Source of the DNA: Sphingobacteriales bacterium
Lineage (GTDB): Bacteria > Bacteroidota > Bacteroidia > Chitinophagales > Chitinophagaceae
Reading direction: 5' to 3'
DNA length: 10,029 nt
Assembly: GCA_024640385.1 (NCBI GenBank)
Contig: JAHEFC010000124.1
Coordinates: 1-10,029 of the forward strand
In this document: piece by piece, positions 1-8,008 of the stretch
How the letters are laid out: each line of letters begins with the position of its first letter
Numbering within the stretch: position 1 is the first letter of the stretch
Program-made: the position numbers and the translations under genes
Notes under the pieces: generated by a model
Told to the model about the DNA's origin: nothing
Database searches by the model: none
Seen by the model: the letters and a program-made list of their open reading frames with translations, nothing else

Positions 1-2773
1 TTTCACGCTGCTGCTGGTTCTGCTGCCCCCCCTGGGTGGTCTGCCCATTGAACCGGTTCAGCCTGTAAGTGAAGGTCAGCATGAAATACCGGGTAAGGCG
101 ATTGACCCGGGTATCTGTAATGGTATTGGTCCCGAAAGTACGGGTAAGCCCCTGGTTCTGTTTCAGAATATCAAACCCTGAAACCCTGATGAAACCGTTC
201 TTCTTCTTAAAAATTGTCTTTTCCAGCGATGAATTCAGCAGGGTAAAATTGGGGTCAAAACTCTCGTCAAACCCGATATTAATATTATGGGTCACATCGT
301 ACCTGAAGATCCACCCTCCGGGCAGGTCAACCCTGCCGTTCGATACCAGGCCCCAGGTTTGCGTGAAATTGTCTGTGGAACTGTTCACCGTAGAATTCTG
401 CGAAGTCAGGCTGTACCTCACGCCAAAATCAAGTTCCAGCCATTCTTTATGGTTGAACTCGAAATTCACGCCCTGCATAGCCGTGGTATAATTGTTCACA
501 TTTTTCTCGCCATTCACAAAGCCCGGATCATGATTGTAGATCAGGTTACCGTTTAAGCTTAACACATATCTGCGGTTCTGATAGGGCTTGCTCCAGTTAT
601 AAAAACCCATGATGCTATAATACCCATTCACATTCTCCGGCCTGGTCAGCTGGCTGCCGCTTGGCGCAAATGTGGTATAATCAGTGATCCGGTTCTGTTG
701 AACAGATAAATTCATTCCAATGAACAGCACCTTGCCTGACGAGAAGTTGAAATTGTTATAAAACGCATTCATCGCATGGGTGACCGCAGGTTTCAGGTTG
801 GGATTACCCGTTGTTACGTTTTGCGGATTGGTATTGTCTATCAAAGGCTGAAGCTGAGCCAAAGTAGGCTGCTGCACATCGCCCTGGTAGTTGAAATTCA
901 AGGTCCTGGTACGGGTAAAATTATAGGCCAATCGCGCTACCGGTATGAAATTAACCCGGGTCACAGGGGTGTAAGTACTGTCTTTTGTGATTGAATACCC
1001 CTTTTGCGTAAATGGCTGGGCCACTATACCCAAGGTATAATTGTACTTCTTCTTTACAGTTCTGATATTTGCCCCGATCCGCTGTTGTATGAATTCATTT
1101 TCATACGCATTACTGACCGGACTCAGCACCGGTGTGCCAGTCTCCATATTATACACCCTGCTGTCGTTCCTCGAAAAACTATTTCTTATGGTGTAAGAAA
1201 GATCCAGGAAACGGTCTTTACGGATGGGTTCAGTGTACACCAGTCTTGTATTCAAGGTCCTGCTCAGGTTGTCCGTCTGCCTCAACTGGTCAGTAATGGA
1301 CTGCCTTGCCGGGTCGTAAAATTCAGTGAAGTTATAGGAGTCCCTGTCAGACTGGCTCTCGGAGTTCGAAAGGTTCATATTGACAGAAAAATTCCTCCCT
1401 TTCCTCCTGAACCTGTGATTGAAAAGTATGTTGCCGGAAAGGTTTGGGGTATATGACAATGCCGAATCTTTCTTATAACCCTGCTGCGTGGTCAACCCCT
1501 TGGAGTCCACAATATCAAAATCCGCATTGCTCTGGTTATTGCTTTCTGAAAAGCTTAGCTGGGGACTGATCTTGATATAATTGAACGAATCAATATAATA
1601 CTCCAGGTTCAGAAAGGCCCTGTGCGTACCAGACTGGTTATAACTGTTGGTAAGATTGTTATTGGTGAAAATATTGGTTGTGGAAATATTCTGAGTGGAA
1701 ACATCCCGGTTCAGGTCAAGCATCCTCCTGGTGAATGTATAGCTGCCATAGAACGAGGATTTAGGGCTTTTTACAAAATCATTACGGAAATTAGCTCCGA
1801 TCGAGTGCGTGGTGGTAATACCATCACCGCTTCCCGAATTTCCCCCCGCACCCTGCATGATCTGGATTCCCGCTCTCATACCTCCCCCGCCTCCACCACC
1901 GCCGGAAAATCCGCCTCCACCGCCACCGCCTCCGTCAAAAAGACTCGCGTTAATATTATTACTGTTGCCAATAATTGAAAGCTGCTTGTTATTGTTGAAA
2001 AAGTTAATGTTTCCAGAGGCCTGGTACCTGTCTTCCGTACCTCCCCCTGCCGTAACCCGGCCAAACACCCCCTTGTTCTTATCTTTTTTCAATTGCAGGT
2101 TAAGTACCTTATCAGGCTCCCCATCCCTGATTCCGCTAATAGACGACTGGTCGCCGTAATCATCCACGATCTGTACCTTATCGATCATATCGGCAGAAAG
2201 CTCCCGGGTGGCCGTTTTCACATCGCCCTGGAAAAAATCCTTACCGTTCACCCGCACTTTTGTTACCTGCTTACCCTGGGCTGTAACGTTTCCGTCCTTA
2301 TCTACCGCCACGCCCGGCAATTTCTTTAAAAGATCTTCAACCATGGCATTGGGCTTGACTTTGAACGAATCCGCCTTGAATTCAACCGTATCTTCCTTGA
2401 TCTGAATAGGTGGCGTGGTAATGACGATCTCCTGGAGGGTAGTAAATGAGGGAACCAGGGCTATGGACCCGATATCCACCTTATTAGCCGTATCTGTATA
2501 CTTTTTTTGGATGATGGCGTAGCCGGTATGGGTTGTTTTGATAAAAAATGGCCTGTTTTTAACCTGGGAAAAAATGAAATAGCCCGTGTTTCCGGTCAAT
2601 GTCCGCAGCGTATCCCCCGGAGTTTCATAGAAAAGCATCACTGAAACCTTGGCAATCGGATTTTTGGTGGAATCGAGGATCTTTCCCTGAACAGTCCTGA
2701 AGTCTTGCGCACCCGCCCAGGCAGAAACCAGTAGGCAAATTGTCAGGATAAGGGGTTTAGAAATCATACGCAT
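1..2773 (-). CDS. TonB-dependent outer-membrane receptor with carboxypeptidase-regulatory-like N-terminus (3' end off window)
   Basis: The minus strand is open from ATG at 2773-2771 to the left edge, giving 924 residues with no stop codon. Residues 1-23 are a signal peptide (MRMISKPL, hydrophobic core, AGAQ). Residues about 26-107 resemble a carboxypeptidase-regulatory-like beta-sandwich (TVQGKILDSTKNPI, later GYFIF). Residues about 113-210 are plug-like (EDLLKKLPGVAVDKDG, then VRVNGKDFFQGD). The rest is rich in Asn, Ser and aromatic residues in alternating strands, as in a beta barrel; GNPNLKP near 656-662 is a hallmark of Bacteroidota receptors of the PF14905 type. The protein should sit in the outer membrane and may import a ligand with TonB. 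No SusD-like partner is in the window and the ligand cannot be told. It has a Gly-rich segment at residues 281-298 and a Gln-rich tail after the last visible strand. Only a few residues seem to be missing at the C-terminus. It is divergent from secA. Family call is firm; substrate unknown. Confidence 0.93.
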   Translation of the reverse strand, partial: MRMISKPLILTICLLVSAWAGAQDFRTVQGKILDSTKNPIAKVSVMLFYETPGDTLRTLTGNTGYFIFSQVKNRPFFIKTTHTGYAIIQKKYTDTANKVDIGSIALVPSFTTLQEIVITTPPIQIKEDTVEFKADSFKVKPNAMVEDLLKKLPGVAVDKDGNVTAQGKQVTKVRVNGKDFFQGDVKTATRELSADMIDKVQIVDDYGDQSSISGIRDGEPDKVLNLQLKKDKNKGVFGRVTAGGGTEDRYQASGNINFFNNNKQLSIIGNSNNINASLFDGGGGGGGGFSGGGGGGGGMRAGIQIMQGAGGNSGSGDGITTTHSIGANFRNDFVKSPKSSFYGSYTFTRRMLDLNRDVSTQNISTTNIFTNNNLTNSYNQSGTHRAFLNLEYYIDSFNYIKISPQLSFSESNNQSNADFDIVDSKGLTTQQGYKKDSALSYTPNLSGNILFNHRFRRKGRNFSVNMNLSNSESQSDRDSYNFTEFYDPARQSITDQLRQTDNLSRTLNTRLVYTEPIRKDRFLDLSYTIRNSFSRNDSRVYNMETGTPVLSPVSNAYENEFIQQRIGANIRTVKKKYNYTLGIVAQPFTQKGYSITKDSTYTPVTRVNFIPVARLAYNFTRTRTLNFNYQGDVQQPTLAQLQPLIDNTNPQNVTTGNPNLKPAVTHAMNAFYNNFNFSSGKVLFIGMNLSVQQNRITDYTTFAPSGSQLTRPENVNGYYSIMGFYNWSKPYQNRRYVLSLNGNLIYNHDPGFVNGEKNVNNYTTAMQGVNFEFNHKEWLELDFGVRYSLTSQNSTVNSSTDNFTQTWGLVSNGRVDLPGGWIFRYDVTHNINIGFDESFDPNFTLLNSSLEKTIFKKKNGFIRVSGFDILKQNQGLTRTFGTNTITDTRVNRLTRYFMLTFTYRLNRFNGQTTQGGQQNQQQRE
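1880..1933 (-). other. Glycine-rich low-complexity segment (Gly8-Phe-Ser-Gly8) in the receptor
   Basis: Within the receptor gene the codons read Asp, eight Gly, Phe, Ser, eight Gly, Met (residues 280-299). The Gly codons mix GGA, GGC, GGT and GGG, so this is a protein-level repeat rather than a simple DNA microsatellite. It follows an early barrel strand (NNNKQLSIIGNSNNIN) and so probably forms a flexible loop. Gly-rich loops at this place are common in this receptor type in Bacteroidota; which side of the membrane it faces cannot be fixed from sequence. Confidence 0.9.
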
Positions 2774-2786
2774 AGTGAAAAGATGT

Positions 2787-2794
2787 CAAAAATA
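2787..2794 (-). promoter_or_regulatory. Bacteroidota-type -7 element for the receptor gene
   Basis: On the minus strand this reads TATTTTTG, a full match to the Bacteroidota -7 consensus TAnnTTTG. It lies 13 bases before the receptor ATG, so transcription should begin about 5-7 bases downstream, leaving a leader of under about 10 bases. No TTTG -33 element is evident at the expected 19-21 base spacing. The role is inferred from match and position only. Confidence 0.55.
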
Positions 2795-2852
2795 CCTGTT
2801 AACCTTCGGTTGGGCAGGAATATTGTGATGAAAGGGGCTAATTAGATTTATG

Positions 2853-2860
2853 TAAATTTG
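2853..2860 (+). promoter_or_regulatory. Bacteroidota-type -7 element for secA
   Basis: TAAATTTG matches the TAnnTTTG consensus exactly and ends only six bases before the secA ATG at 2867. The expected start of transcription would fall at or next to the start codon, so the secA message may be leaderless or nearly so. No good -33 TTTG lies at the usual spacing; a TTG at 2823-2825 is too far upstream. With the receptor's element at 2787-2794 it makes a compact divergent promoter pair within 93 bases. Confidence 0.5.
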
Positions 2861-2866
2861 CCCCCT

Positions 2867-5800
2867 ATGTTCAAATTCATTAGCAAGATATTCGGAGGTA
2901 GCAAGTCGGAAAAAGACGTTCAACGCATTGGGCCCTTGATCACTAAGATAAATGAGTTCTACGCTTCATACCAGCAGTTGACCAATGACCAATTGAGAGG
3001 CAAGACGGTTGAATTCAGACAAAGGATCCAGGAACACCTTAAGCCCATCGATGATCAGATCAATGCCATCAACGAAAAGGCTGAAGCTCTGCCTGTAGAT
3101 GATATCAATGGGAAAGATGACCTCTATAAGCAGGTGGATGATCTGAAAAAGAAAAGGAATGAAGAGATCGAAGTGGTGCTGAAGCAGATCCTGCCGGAAG
3201 CTTTCGCCGTAGTGAAAGAAACGGCCCACAGGTTTTCTTCCAATACAGAAATTGTCTCTTCTGCCACTCCGCTGGACAGGGAACTGAGTGTTAAGAAAGA
3301 TTATATCAGGATCGAAGGCGACAATGCCATCTTTTCAAATTCCTGGTCAGCAGCAGGAACCATCGTAACCTGGAACATGGTGCATTACGACGTTCAGCTG
3401 ATCGGAGGTATCATACTTCATGAAGGCAAGATCGCTGAAATGGCAACGGGTGAGGGTAAAACCCTGGTATCTACACTTCCTGCCTACCTGAATGCACTGG
3501 CAGGCGAAGGTGTGCACATAGTAACAGTTAACGACTACCTGGCCCGCCGTGACTCGGAGTGGAACGGTACCATTTATGAATGGCTGGGCCTTACTGTTGA
3601 CTGCATAGACAAACACGAACCCAACAGTGAAGCAAGAAGAAAGGCCTATCTCTGCGATATCACTTACGGTACCAATAACGAATTTGGTTTCGATTACCTG
3701 CGCGACAACATGGTTCATTCGAAAGATGAAATGGTACAGCGCAAACACCATTATGCTATGGTGGATGAGGTGGATAGTGTGTTGATCGACGATGCGCGTA
3801 CGCCATTGATCATATCAGGTCCGGTTCCAAAAGGTGATGATCAGCAATACCATATCCTCAAACCAAGGATCACTCAACTTGTGGAAGTTCAGAAGCAGGT
3901 AGTGAATAAATCGCTGATCGAAGCAAAAAGATTACTCGCAGAAGGAAAAGATGCAGAAGGCGACGGAGGTCTTTACCTGATGCGCGCCTATCGCGGTCTT
4001 CCAAAAAACAGTGCACTGATCAAATATCTCAGCGAACCGGGTATCAAGGTGAAACTGCAGAAAGCCGAGAACTATTTTCTTGGCGAACAGCAGAAGCACA
4101 TGCCGGAAGTTGACGAAGAATTGTATTTCCATATAGACGAAAAGAATAACCAGGTTGAACTGACAGAGAAGGGACTTCATTATATCACCAAAGGCGGAGA
4201 AGACCCGAAATTCTTCGTACTCCCTGACCTCAGTACATCGCTGAGTGATATCGAAAAATCTGATGCAACCGCGGAAGAAAAACTTTTGCAGAAGGAGCAG
4301 GTATTGCAGGATTATTCACTGAAAGCAGACAGGATCCACACCATCCAGCAGCTGTTGAAGGCATTCACACTGTTTGATAAGGACATCGAGTATGTTGTAC
4401 TGGATGGCCAGGTCAAGATCGTAGATGAACAGACTGGGCGTATCATGGAAGGCAGGCGTTACAGCGATGGTTTGCACCAGGCCATTGAAGCCAAGGAAAA
4501 CGTAAAGATCGAAGCCGCTACGCAAACCTATGCTACCATCACTTTGCAGAATTTCTTCAGGATGTATCACAAGCTTGCCGGTATGACCGGTACGGCAGAA
4601 ACTGAAGCAGCAGAATTCTGGAACATTTACAAACTTGATGTAGTAACTGTTCCTACGAATCTTCCCATGGTTCGTAAAGACAATGAGGACATGGTTTATA
4701 AAACCAAACGCGAAAAATACAAATCAGTCATAGACGAGATCGAAGCATTGAGAAATGCTGGCCGGCCAGTGCTGGTGGGCACCACTTCCGTGGAAGTAAG
4801 TGAATTGCTGAGCCGTATGATGCAGGTGAAAAAGATCCCGCATAATGTACTAAACGCAAAGCAACACGCACGTGAAGCGCAGATCGTACAGGAAGCAGGT
4901 ATGCCAGGTAATGTGACCATCGCTACCAATATGGCAGGTCGTGGTACAGATATCAAACTCGGCCCAGGTGTGAAAGAAGCGGGAGGTCTGGCGATCATAG
5001 GCACTGAAAAGCACGAGAGCCGGAGGGTTGACCGGCAGTTGCGCGGTCGCGCAGGCCGCCAGGGAGATCCGGGTACCACGCAGTTCTATGTATCCCTGGA
5101 AGATGACCTGATGCGGATGTTCGGTTCAGACCGTATCGCATCACTCATGGACAGGATGGGGTATAAAGAAAATGAGGTGATCCAGCACAGCATGATCACC
5201 AAGAGCATTGAACGTGCGCAAAGAAAAGTGGAAGAAAACAACTTCGGCATACGTAAGAGACTGCTTGAATATGACGACGTGATGAACAAGCAGCGTAATG
5301 TGGTATACACCAAGAGGCAGCACGCATTGTTTGGCGAACGCCTGGCGCTGGACATCGATAATTCATTCTATTCCGTTTCGGAGGAACTTGTTTCCGGATA
5401 TAAAGCCCAGGAAGATTATGAAGGCTTCAAGCTTGCAGTGATCGTGAACTTCGGGATCGACACGTCCATTACAGCGGATGAACTGTCTAAATCAGATATT
5501 GGAACGCTGGCCAACAAGCTCTACGAGGAAGCGGTGGGTAATTATACCAGGAAGAAAACAGAGATGATGAAAAATGCCTTACCTGTTTTCAGGAATGTAA
5601 AGGCAACCCAGGGTTCACATATTGAAAATGTGGTAGTACCGTTCACTGATGGAAAGAAGGGCGTGAATGTGATCGCGAACCTGGATAAAACCATCAGCAC
5701 AAACGGCGCAGAGCTGGCCAATGCGCTTGAGAGATCGATCACACTGGCTATTATCGATGATGCCTGGAAAGAACACCTGAGAGCCATGGACGATCTGAAA

Positions 5801-6193
5801 CACAGTGTACAGACAGCGGTGTATGAGCAGAAAGATCCCCTCGTTATTTATAAGACCACAGCTTACGAATTGTTCAGTAATATGAACAGCGAACTGAGCC
5901 GCGATATAGTTTCATTCCTGTGTTATGCCGGCATTCCTATTCAGGACAGTAATACCCAACTGAAAGAAGGCCGTGAGCAAAAAACCGACATGAGCAAGAT
6001 GAAGGTCAGAAAAGAGGAACTGGTGAGTTCTGGAGGTGGTCAGCCCGAAATGATGGACCCGGAGAACCAATACCACGATCCTTCCGTACAAAAACATGAA
6101 CCGATCCGTGTTGGACCTAAAGTGGGCAGAAATGACCCCTGTCCCTGCGGGAGTGGAAAGAAGTACAAGAATTGCCACGGGAAGGAAGAGTAG
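2867..6193 (+). CDS. secA: Protein translocase subunit SecA
   Basis: SecA is the ATPase motor that pushes unfolded preproteins through the SecYEG channel. Numbering from ATG 2867 (1108 residues), Walker A GEGKT is at 195-199, [16 protein letters not shown] follows, Walker B DEVD is at 300-303, GRIMEGRR starts at 524, MAGRGTDI is at 689-696 and the helicase motif VI-like [14 protein letters not shown] ends at 736. The C-terminal zinc motif is [13 protein letters not shown] with C1092, C1094, C1103 and H1104, expected to bind SecB, lipids or ribosomes. Relative to the 901-residue E. coli protein there are extra blocks at about 56-107 (charged, coiled-coil-like), 123-172, and about 90 residues between Walker B and GRIMEGRR; long SecAs are usual in Bacteroidota. 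A TTG at 2858 is in frame, but ATG 2867 is preferred: it gives the usual SecA start ([11 protein letters not shown]), and the TTG overlaps the -7 element. No Shine-Dalgarno is seen. Confidence 0.98.
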   Translation: MFKFISKIFGGSKSEKDVQRIGPLITKINEFYASYQQLTNDQLRGKTVEFRQRIQEHLKPIDDQINAINEKAEALPVDDINGKDDLYKQVDDLKKKRNEEIEVVLKQILPEAFAVVKETAHRFSSNTEIVSSATPLDRELSVKKDYIRIEGDNAIFSNSWSAAGTIVTWNMVHYDVQLIGGIILHEGKIAEMATGEGKTLVSTLPAYLNALAGEGVHIVTVNDYLARRDSEWNGTIYEWLGLTVDCIDKHEPNSEARRKAYLCDITYGTNNEFGFDYLRDNMVHSKDEMVQRKHHYAMVDEVDSVLIDDARTPLIISGPVPKGDDQQYHILKPRITQLVEVQKQVVNKSLIEAKRLLAEGKDAEGDGGLYLMRAYRGLPKNSALIKYLSEPGIKVKLQKAENYFLGEQQKHMPEVDEELYFHIDEKNNQVELTEKGLHYITKGGEDPKFFVLPDLSTSLSDIEKSDATAEEKLLQKEQVLQDYSLKADRIHTIQQLLKAFTLFDKDIEYVVLDGQVKIVDEQTGRIMEGRRYSDGLHQAIEAKENVKIEAATQTYATITLQNFFRMYHKLAGMTGTAETEAAEFWNIYKLDVVTVPTNLPMVRKDNEDMVYKTKREKYKSVIDEIEALRNAGRPVLVGTTSVEVSELLSRMMQVKKIPHNVLNAKQHAREAQIVQEAGMPGNVTIATNMAGRGTDIKLGPGVKEAGGLAIIGTEKHESRRVDRQLRGRAGRQGDPGTTQFYVSLEDDLMRMFGSDRIASLMDRMGYKENEVIQHSMITKSIERAQRKVEENNFGIRKRLLEYDDVMNKQRNVVYTKRQHALFGERLALDIDNSFYSVSEELVSGYKAQEDYEGFKLAVIVNFGIDTSITADELSKSDIGTLANKLYEEAVGNYTRKKTEMMKNALPVFRNVKATQGSHIENVVVPFTDGKKGVNVIANLDKTISTNGAELANALERSITLAIIDDAWKEHLRAMDDLKHSVQTAVYEQKDPLVIYKTTAYELFSNMNSELSRDIVSFLCYAGIPIQDSNTQLKEGREQKTDMSKMKVRKEELVSSGGGQPEMMDPENQYHDPSVQKHEPIRVGPKVGRNDPCPCGSGKKYKNCHGKEE

Positions 6194-6196
6194 TTT

Positions 6197-6253
6197 GAGG
6201 CGAGAGGCGGTAGGTAATTCCGCTCGCCTCTTGCCTCTCGCCTCTCGCCTATT
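6197..6253 (+). repeat. Palindromic 7-base tandem repeat (GCCTCTC family) after secA
   Basis: Beginning three bases after the secA stop, the left side holds two heptamers GAGGCGA and GAGGCGG (6197-6210). The right side holds four copies of the complementary type: GCCTCTT, GCCTCTC, GCCTCTC and a diverged GCCTATT (6226-6253). Arms 6198-6209 and 6239-6250 are perfect 12-bp reverse complements; 6197-6208 with 6233-6244 is an alternative 12-bp pairing. It could fold into a GC-rich stem and end or protect the secA transcript, but no T-run follows, so an intrinsic terminator role is uncertain. Confidence 0.85.
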
Positions 6254-6274
6254 ATCAGTCGCCTCAACTGGTAC

Positions 6275-6282
6275 AAAGTTTG
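6275..6282 (+). promoter_or_regulatory. Possible -7 element for the SPOR gene
   Basis: AAAGTTTG matches seven of the eight positions in the TAnnTTTG pattern and ends 13 bases before the ATG at 6296. It lies within a small perfect palindrome ACAAA-G-TTTGT (6273-6283). No -33 element is evident. The gene may instead be read from the secA promoter if the upstream repeat does not stop transcription. Confidence 0.3.
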
Positions 6283-6295
6283 TTTACAATAAAGT

Positions 6296-6709
6296 ATGAT
6301 AAGAATACTTGCCATCATCCTCCTTTCTCCCATTGCTGCTTTCTCACAGGTGGAGATCGTGAAAGACCACAGGCTGGACCTCATGATCGCCAAGCAGGAG
6401 GAACTGAATAAGAAGGTCTATCTCGAAAATAACAGAACAGCCTCTGGATTCCGGATCCTGGTGATCAATACGAACGACAGGAAAAAAGCCATGGATGTTA
6501 AATCCACGCTAATGCGTGATTTTCCTGACCACAAGACCTATCTGATCTATCAGTCTCCCTATTTTAAGATCCAGATGGGTAATTTCCGCAAACGCGAGGA
6601 TGCGGAATCACTGCGCAAGCAGGTTACAAAGGTCTATCCTACAGGAGTGATCGTGGTCCCATCTGTTATAGAAGTAAAGCCTGAAGAAGACCTGATACTG
6701 AACAATTAG
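6296..6709 (+). CDS. Exported SPOR-domain protein
   Basis: The 137-residue product starts with a signal peptide (MIRILAIILLSPIAAFSQ, residues 1-18) with no lipobox cysteine, so a soluble periplasmic protein is expected. Residues about 20-48 are charged and helical. Residues about 50-122 fit a SPOR domain: a first strand FRILVIN, a helix with a spaced Lys/Asp pattern, then the hallmark PYFKIQMGNF (88-97), a second helix REDAESLRKQV and a last strand VIVVPS. SPOR domains bind peptidoglycan glycan strands lacking stem peptides, which gather at the division septum. This one is nearly a bare SPOR domain, with no catalytic domain and no membrane anchor beyond the signal peptide. It begins 102 bases after secA. 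Its exact role is unknown; SPOR assignment is good but rests on pattern recognition alone. Confidence 0.85.
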   Translation: MIRILAIILLSPIAAFSQVEIVKDHRLDLMIAKQEELNKKVYLENNRTASGFRILVINTNDRKKAMDVKSTLMRDFPDHKTYLIYQSPYFKIQMGNFRKREDAESLRKQVTKVYPTGVIVVPSVIEVKPEEDLILNN

Positions 6710-6745
6710 CTAAATGGCTAATTAGCTAATTGGCTAATTGGTTAT
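6706..6745 (+). repeat. Five tandem copies of an 8-base palindrome (TTRGCTAA family)
   Basis: The units in order are TTAGCTAA, ATGGCTAA, TTAGCTAA, TTGGCTAA and the diverged TTGGTTAT. TTAGCTAA equals its own reverse complement, so the array can pair with itself in several registers. The SPOR gene's TAG stop (6707-6709) lies inside the first unit, and the array ends 9 bases before the M20 ATG, filling nearly the whole gap. Function is not known; a transcript-end or mRNA-stability hairpin is possible, though the stem would be AT-rich and weak. Confidence 0.85.
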
Positions 6746-6754
6746 CTTCGATGA

Positions 6755-7939
6755 ATGATTGCAGAGCGAATCAGGCAACTCGCCTCCGCATATGCAGCCG
6801 ATACCATCGCCATCAGGCATCATCTGCATGCACATCCGGAATTGAGTTATAAAGAATACGAGACCTCAAAGTATATACAACAAAAACTCGCTGCCCTCGG
6901 CATCCCCATTACCATCATGGCCGGCACCGGTGTGGTGGGGCTTATTGCAGGTAACGATCCCTCATCGAGAACCATTGCGCTACGGGCTGATATCGACGCC
7001 CTTCCCATACACGAAGAAAACAAAGTCCCCTATCGTTCTGTGAACGATGGCGTGATGCATGCCTGCGGACATGATGTGCACACCAGTTGCCTGTTAGGGG
7101 CGGCCAGGATCCTCCAAGAGACCAGACAGGAATGGACTGGCACCGTTAAGCTCATCTTCCAACCGGGAGAAGAAAGAAATCCTGGTGGAGCAAGCATCAT
7201 GATCAGGGAAGGCGTATTGGAAAAACCAAATCCCGAACTTATTGTTGGCATGCACGTCAACCCCCAACTTGAAACTGGCAAACTGAGTTTCAGGGGCGGT
7301 AAAGTGATGGCGAGTGCAGACGAGATCTATATAACCGTCAAGGGTAAGGGCGGTCATGCTGCTGCCCCGCACCAGACTACCGATGTGATACTGGTGGCTT
7401 CGCATATTGTAGTTGCGCTTCAGCAGATCGTAAGCAGGAATAACAACCCCTTCTCCCCTTCCGTATTATCCATATGTTCTTTTAATGGAGGTTATACCAC
7501 CAACGTGATACCGCATGAAGTGAAGCTGATGGGAACATTCAGGGCCATGGACGAAGCCTGGAGATCGAAGGCGCATGAACTGATCAGGCAACAGGTTGAA
7601 TCAGTGGCAAAAGGAATGGGGGCAGAAATAGAATTGCATATAGACGTGGGATATCCCAATGTATACAACGATGAAAAACTGCACGTCATTGCCATGGCAA
7701 AAGCGGCAGAGTTCATGGGGCAGGAACGTGTAGAAGAAACGGAATTGAGAATGGGGGCTGAAGACTTCGGCTATTATTCCCAGAAGATACCGGGATGTTT
7801 TTTCCGGCTTGGCACGGGTAACAGGAAAAAAGGGATCAGCTCAGGAGTACATACTCCCACATTTGACATAGATGAAGATGCTATCGAGATAGGGATGAGT
7901 ATGATGGCCTTTTTTGGAGCGACGTTACGAATAACATAA
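6755..7939 (+). CDS. M20-family metal-dependent amidohydrolase (N-acyl amino acid / hippurate hydrolase type)
   Basis: The 394-residue product has the full layout of M20D-type peptidases. HHLHAHPELSYKEYET is at residues 22-37, ALRADIDALPIHEE at 75-88, MHACGHDVHT at 101-110, FQPGEE at 135-140, MHVNP at 166-170, the dimerisation-domain GKGGHAAAPH at 197-206, MGAEDFGYY at 333-341 and GVHTPTF at 364-370. By comparison with plant IAA-amino acid hydrolases and HipO, the likely metal ligands are C104, H106, E140, H167 and H366; all are present, with E139 the likely general base. It should cleave an N-acyl or N-aroyl amino acid or a related amide. There is no signal peptide, so it is cytoplasmic. ATG 6755 is chosen because it opens the conserved N-terminus; the nearby ATG at 6751 is in another frame. 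No promoter or Shine-Dalgarno is clear, so co-transcription with the SPOR gene is possible. The substrate cannot be read from sequence. Confidence 0.93.
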   Translation: MIAERIRQLASAYAADTIAIRHHLHAHPELSYKEYETSKYIQQKLAALGIPITIMAGTGVVGLIAGNDPSSRTIALRADIDALPIHEENKVPYRSVNDGVMHACGHDVHTSCLLGAARILQETRQEWTGTVKLIFQPGEERNPGGASIMIREGVLEKPNPELIVGMHVNPQLETGKLSFRGGKVMASADEIYITVKGKGGHAAAPHQTTDVILVASHIVVALQQIVSRNNNPFSPSVLSICSFNGGYTTNVIPHEVKLMGTFRAMDEAWRSKAHELIRQQVESVAKGMGAEIELHIDVGYPNVYNDEKLHVIAMAKAAEFMGQERVEETELRMGAEDFGYYSQKIPGCFFRLGTGNRKKGISSGVHTPTFDIDEDAIEIGMSMMAFFGATLRIT

Positions 7940-8008
7940 TTCCGGATTCCGGATTGAGAATTCCGGATTGAGAACATAATCCGGAATCCTTAATCCGGAA
8001 TCCGGAAT
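7939..8008 (+). terminator. Near-perfect 31-bp hairpin built from ATTCCGGATT repeats, candidate terminator
   Basis: The left arm 7939-7969 and right arm 7978-8008 are reverse complements at 29 of 31 positions, around an 8-base loop (7970-7977). The arms contain repeats of ATTCCGGATT, itself nearly palindromic, and a 14-base unit occurs as an exact direct repeat at 7947-7960 and 7961-7974. The hairpin begins on the last base of the M20 stop codon. No U-tract follows the right arm, so it could be a terminator, an mRNA-stabilising structure or a mobile intergenic repeat. The structure itself is directly visible; termination is inferred. Confidence 0.65.

Noticed and set aside
69..2405. Several plus-strand open frames of 65-150 codons across the receptor gene
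   Set aside because: They are antisense to a continuous 924-codon minus-strand frame with signal peptide, plug and barrel motifs. Their translations show no recognisable domain and are biased by the antisense codon pattern, for example Pro runs opposite the Gly runs.
2858..2866. TTG start three codons upstream of the secA ATG
   Set aside because: It overlaps the -7 element TAAATTTG, so the TTG is probably not transcribed, and the ATG gives the standard SecA N-terminus.
3400..5800. Minus-strand open frames inside secA
   Set aside because: All lie opposite conserved SecA motifs and carry no recognisable protein features; they are codon-bias shadows.
6096..6299. Plus-strand 67-codon frame linking the secA 3' end to the SPOR start codon
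   Set aside because: It lies in another frame over the SecA C-terminus and crosses the repeat; no domain and no independent start signal.
6040..6393. Minus-strand 117-codon frame spanning the secA end and the gap repeat
   Set aside because: It is antisense to the conserved SecA zinc motif and the SPOR signal peptide, and its repetitive Arg/Glu/Gly stretch is just a translation of the 7-base repeat.
6197..8008. The gap repeats as a CRISPR array
   Set aside because: Units are only 7-14 bases, contiguous without spacers, and differ from gap to gap; no cas gene is present.
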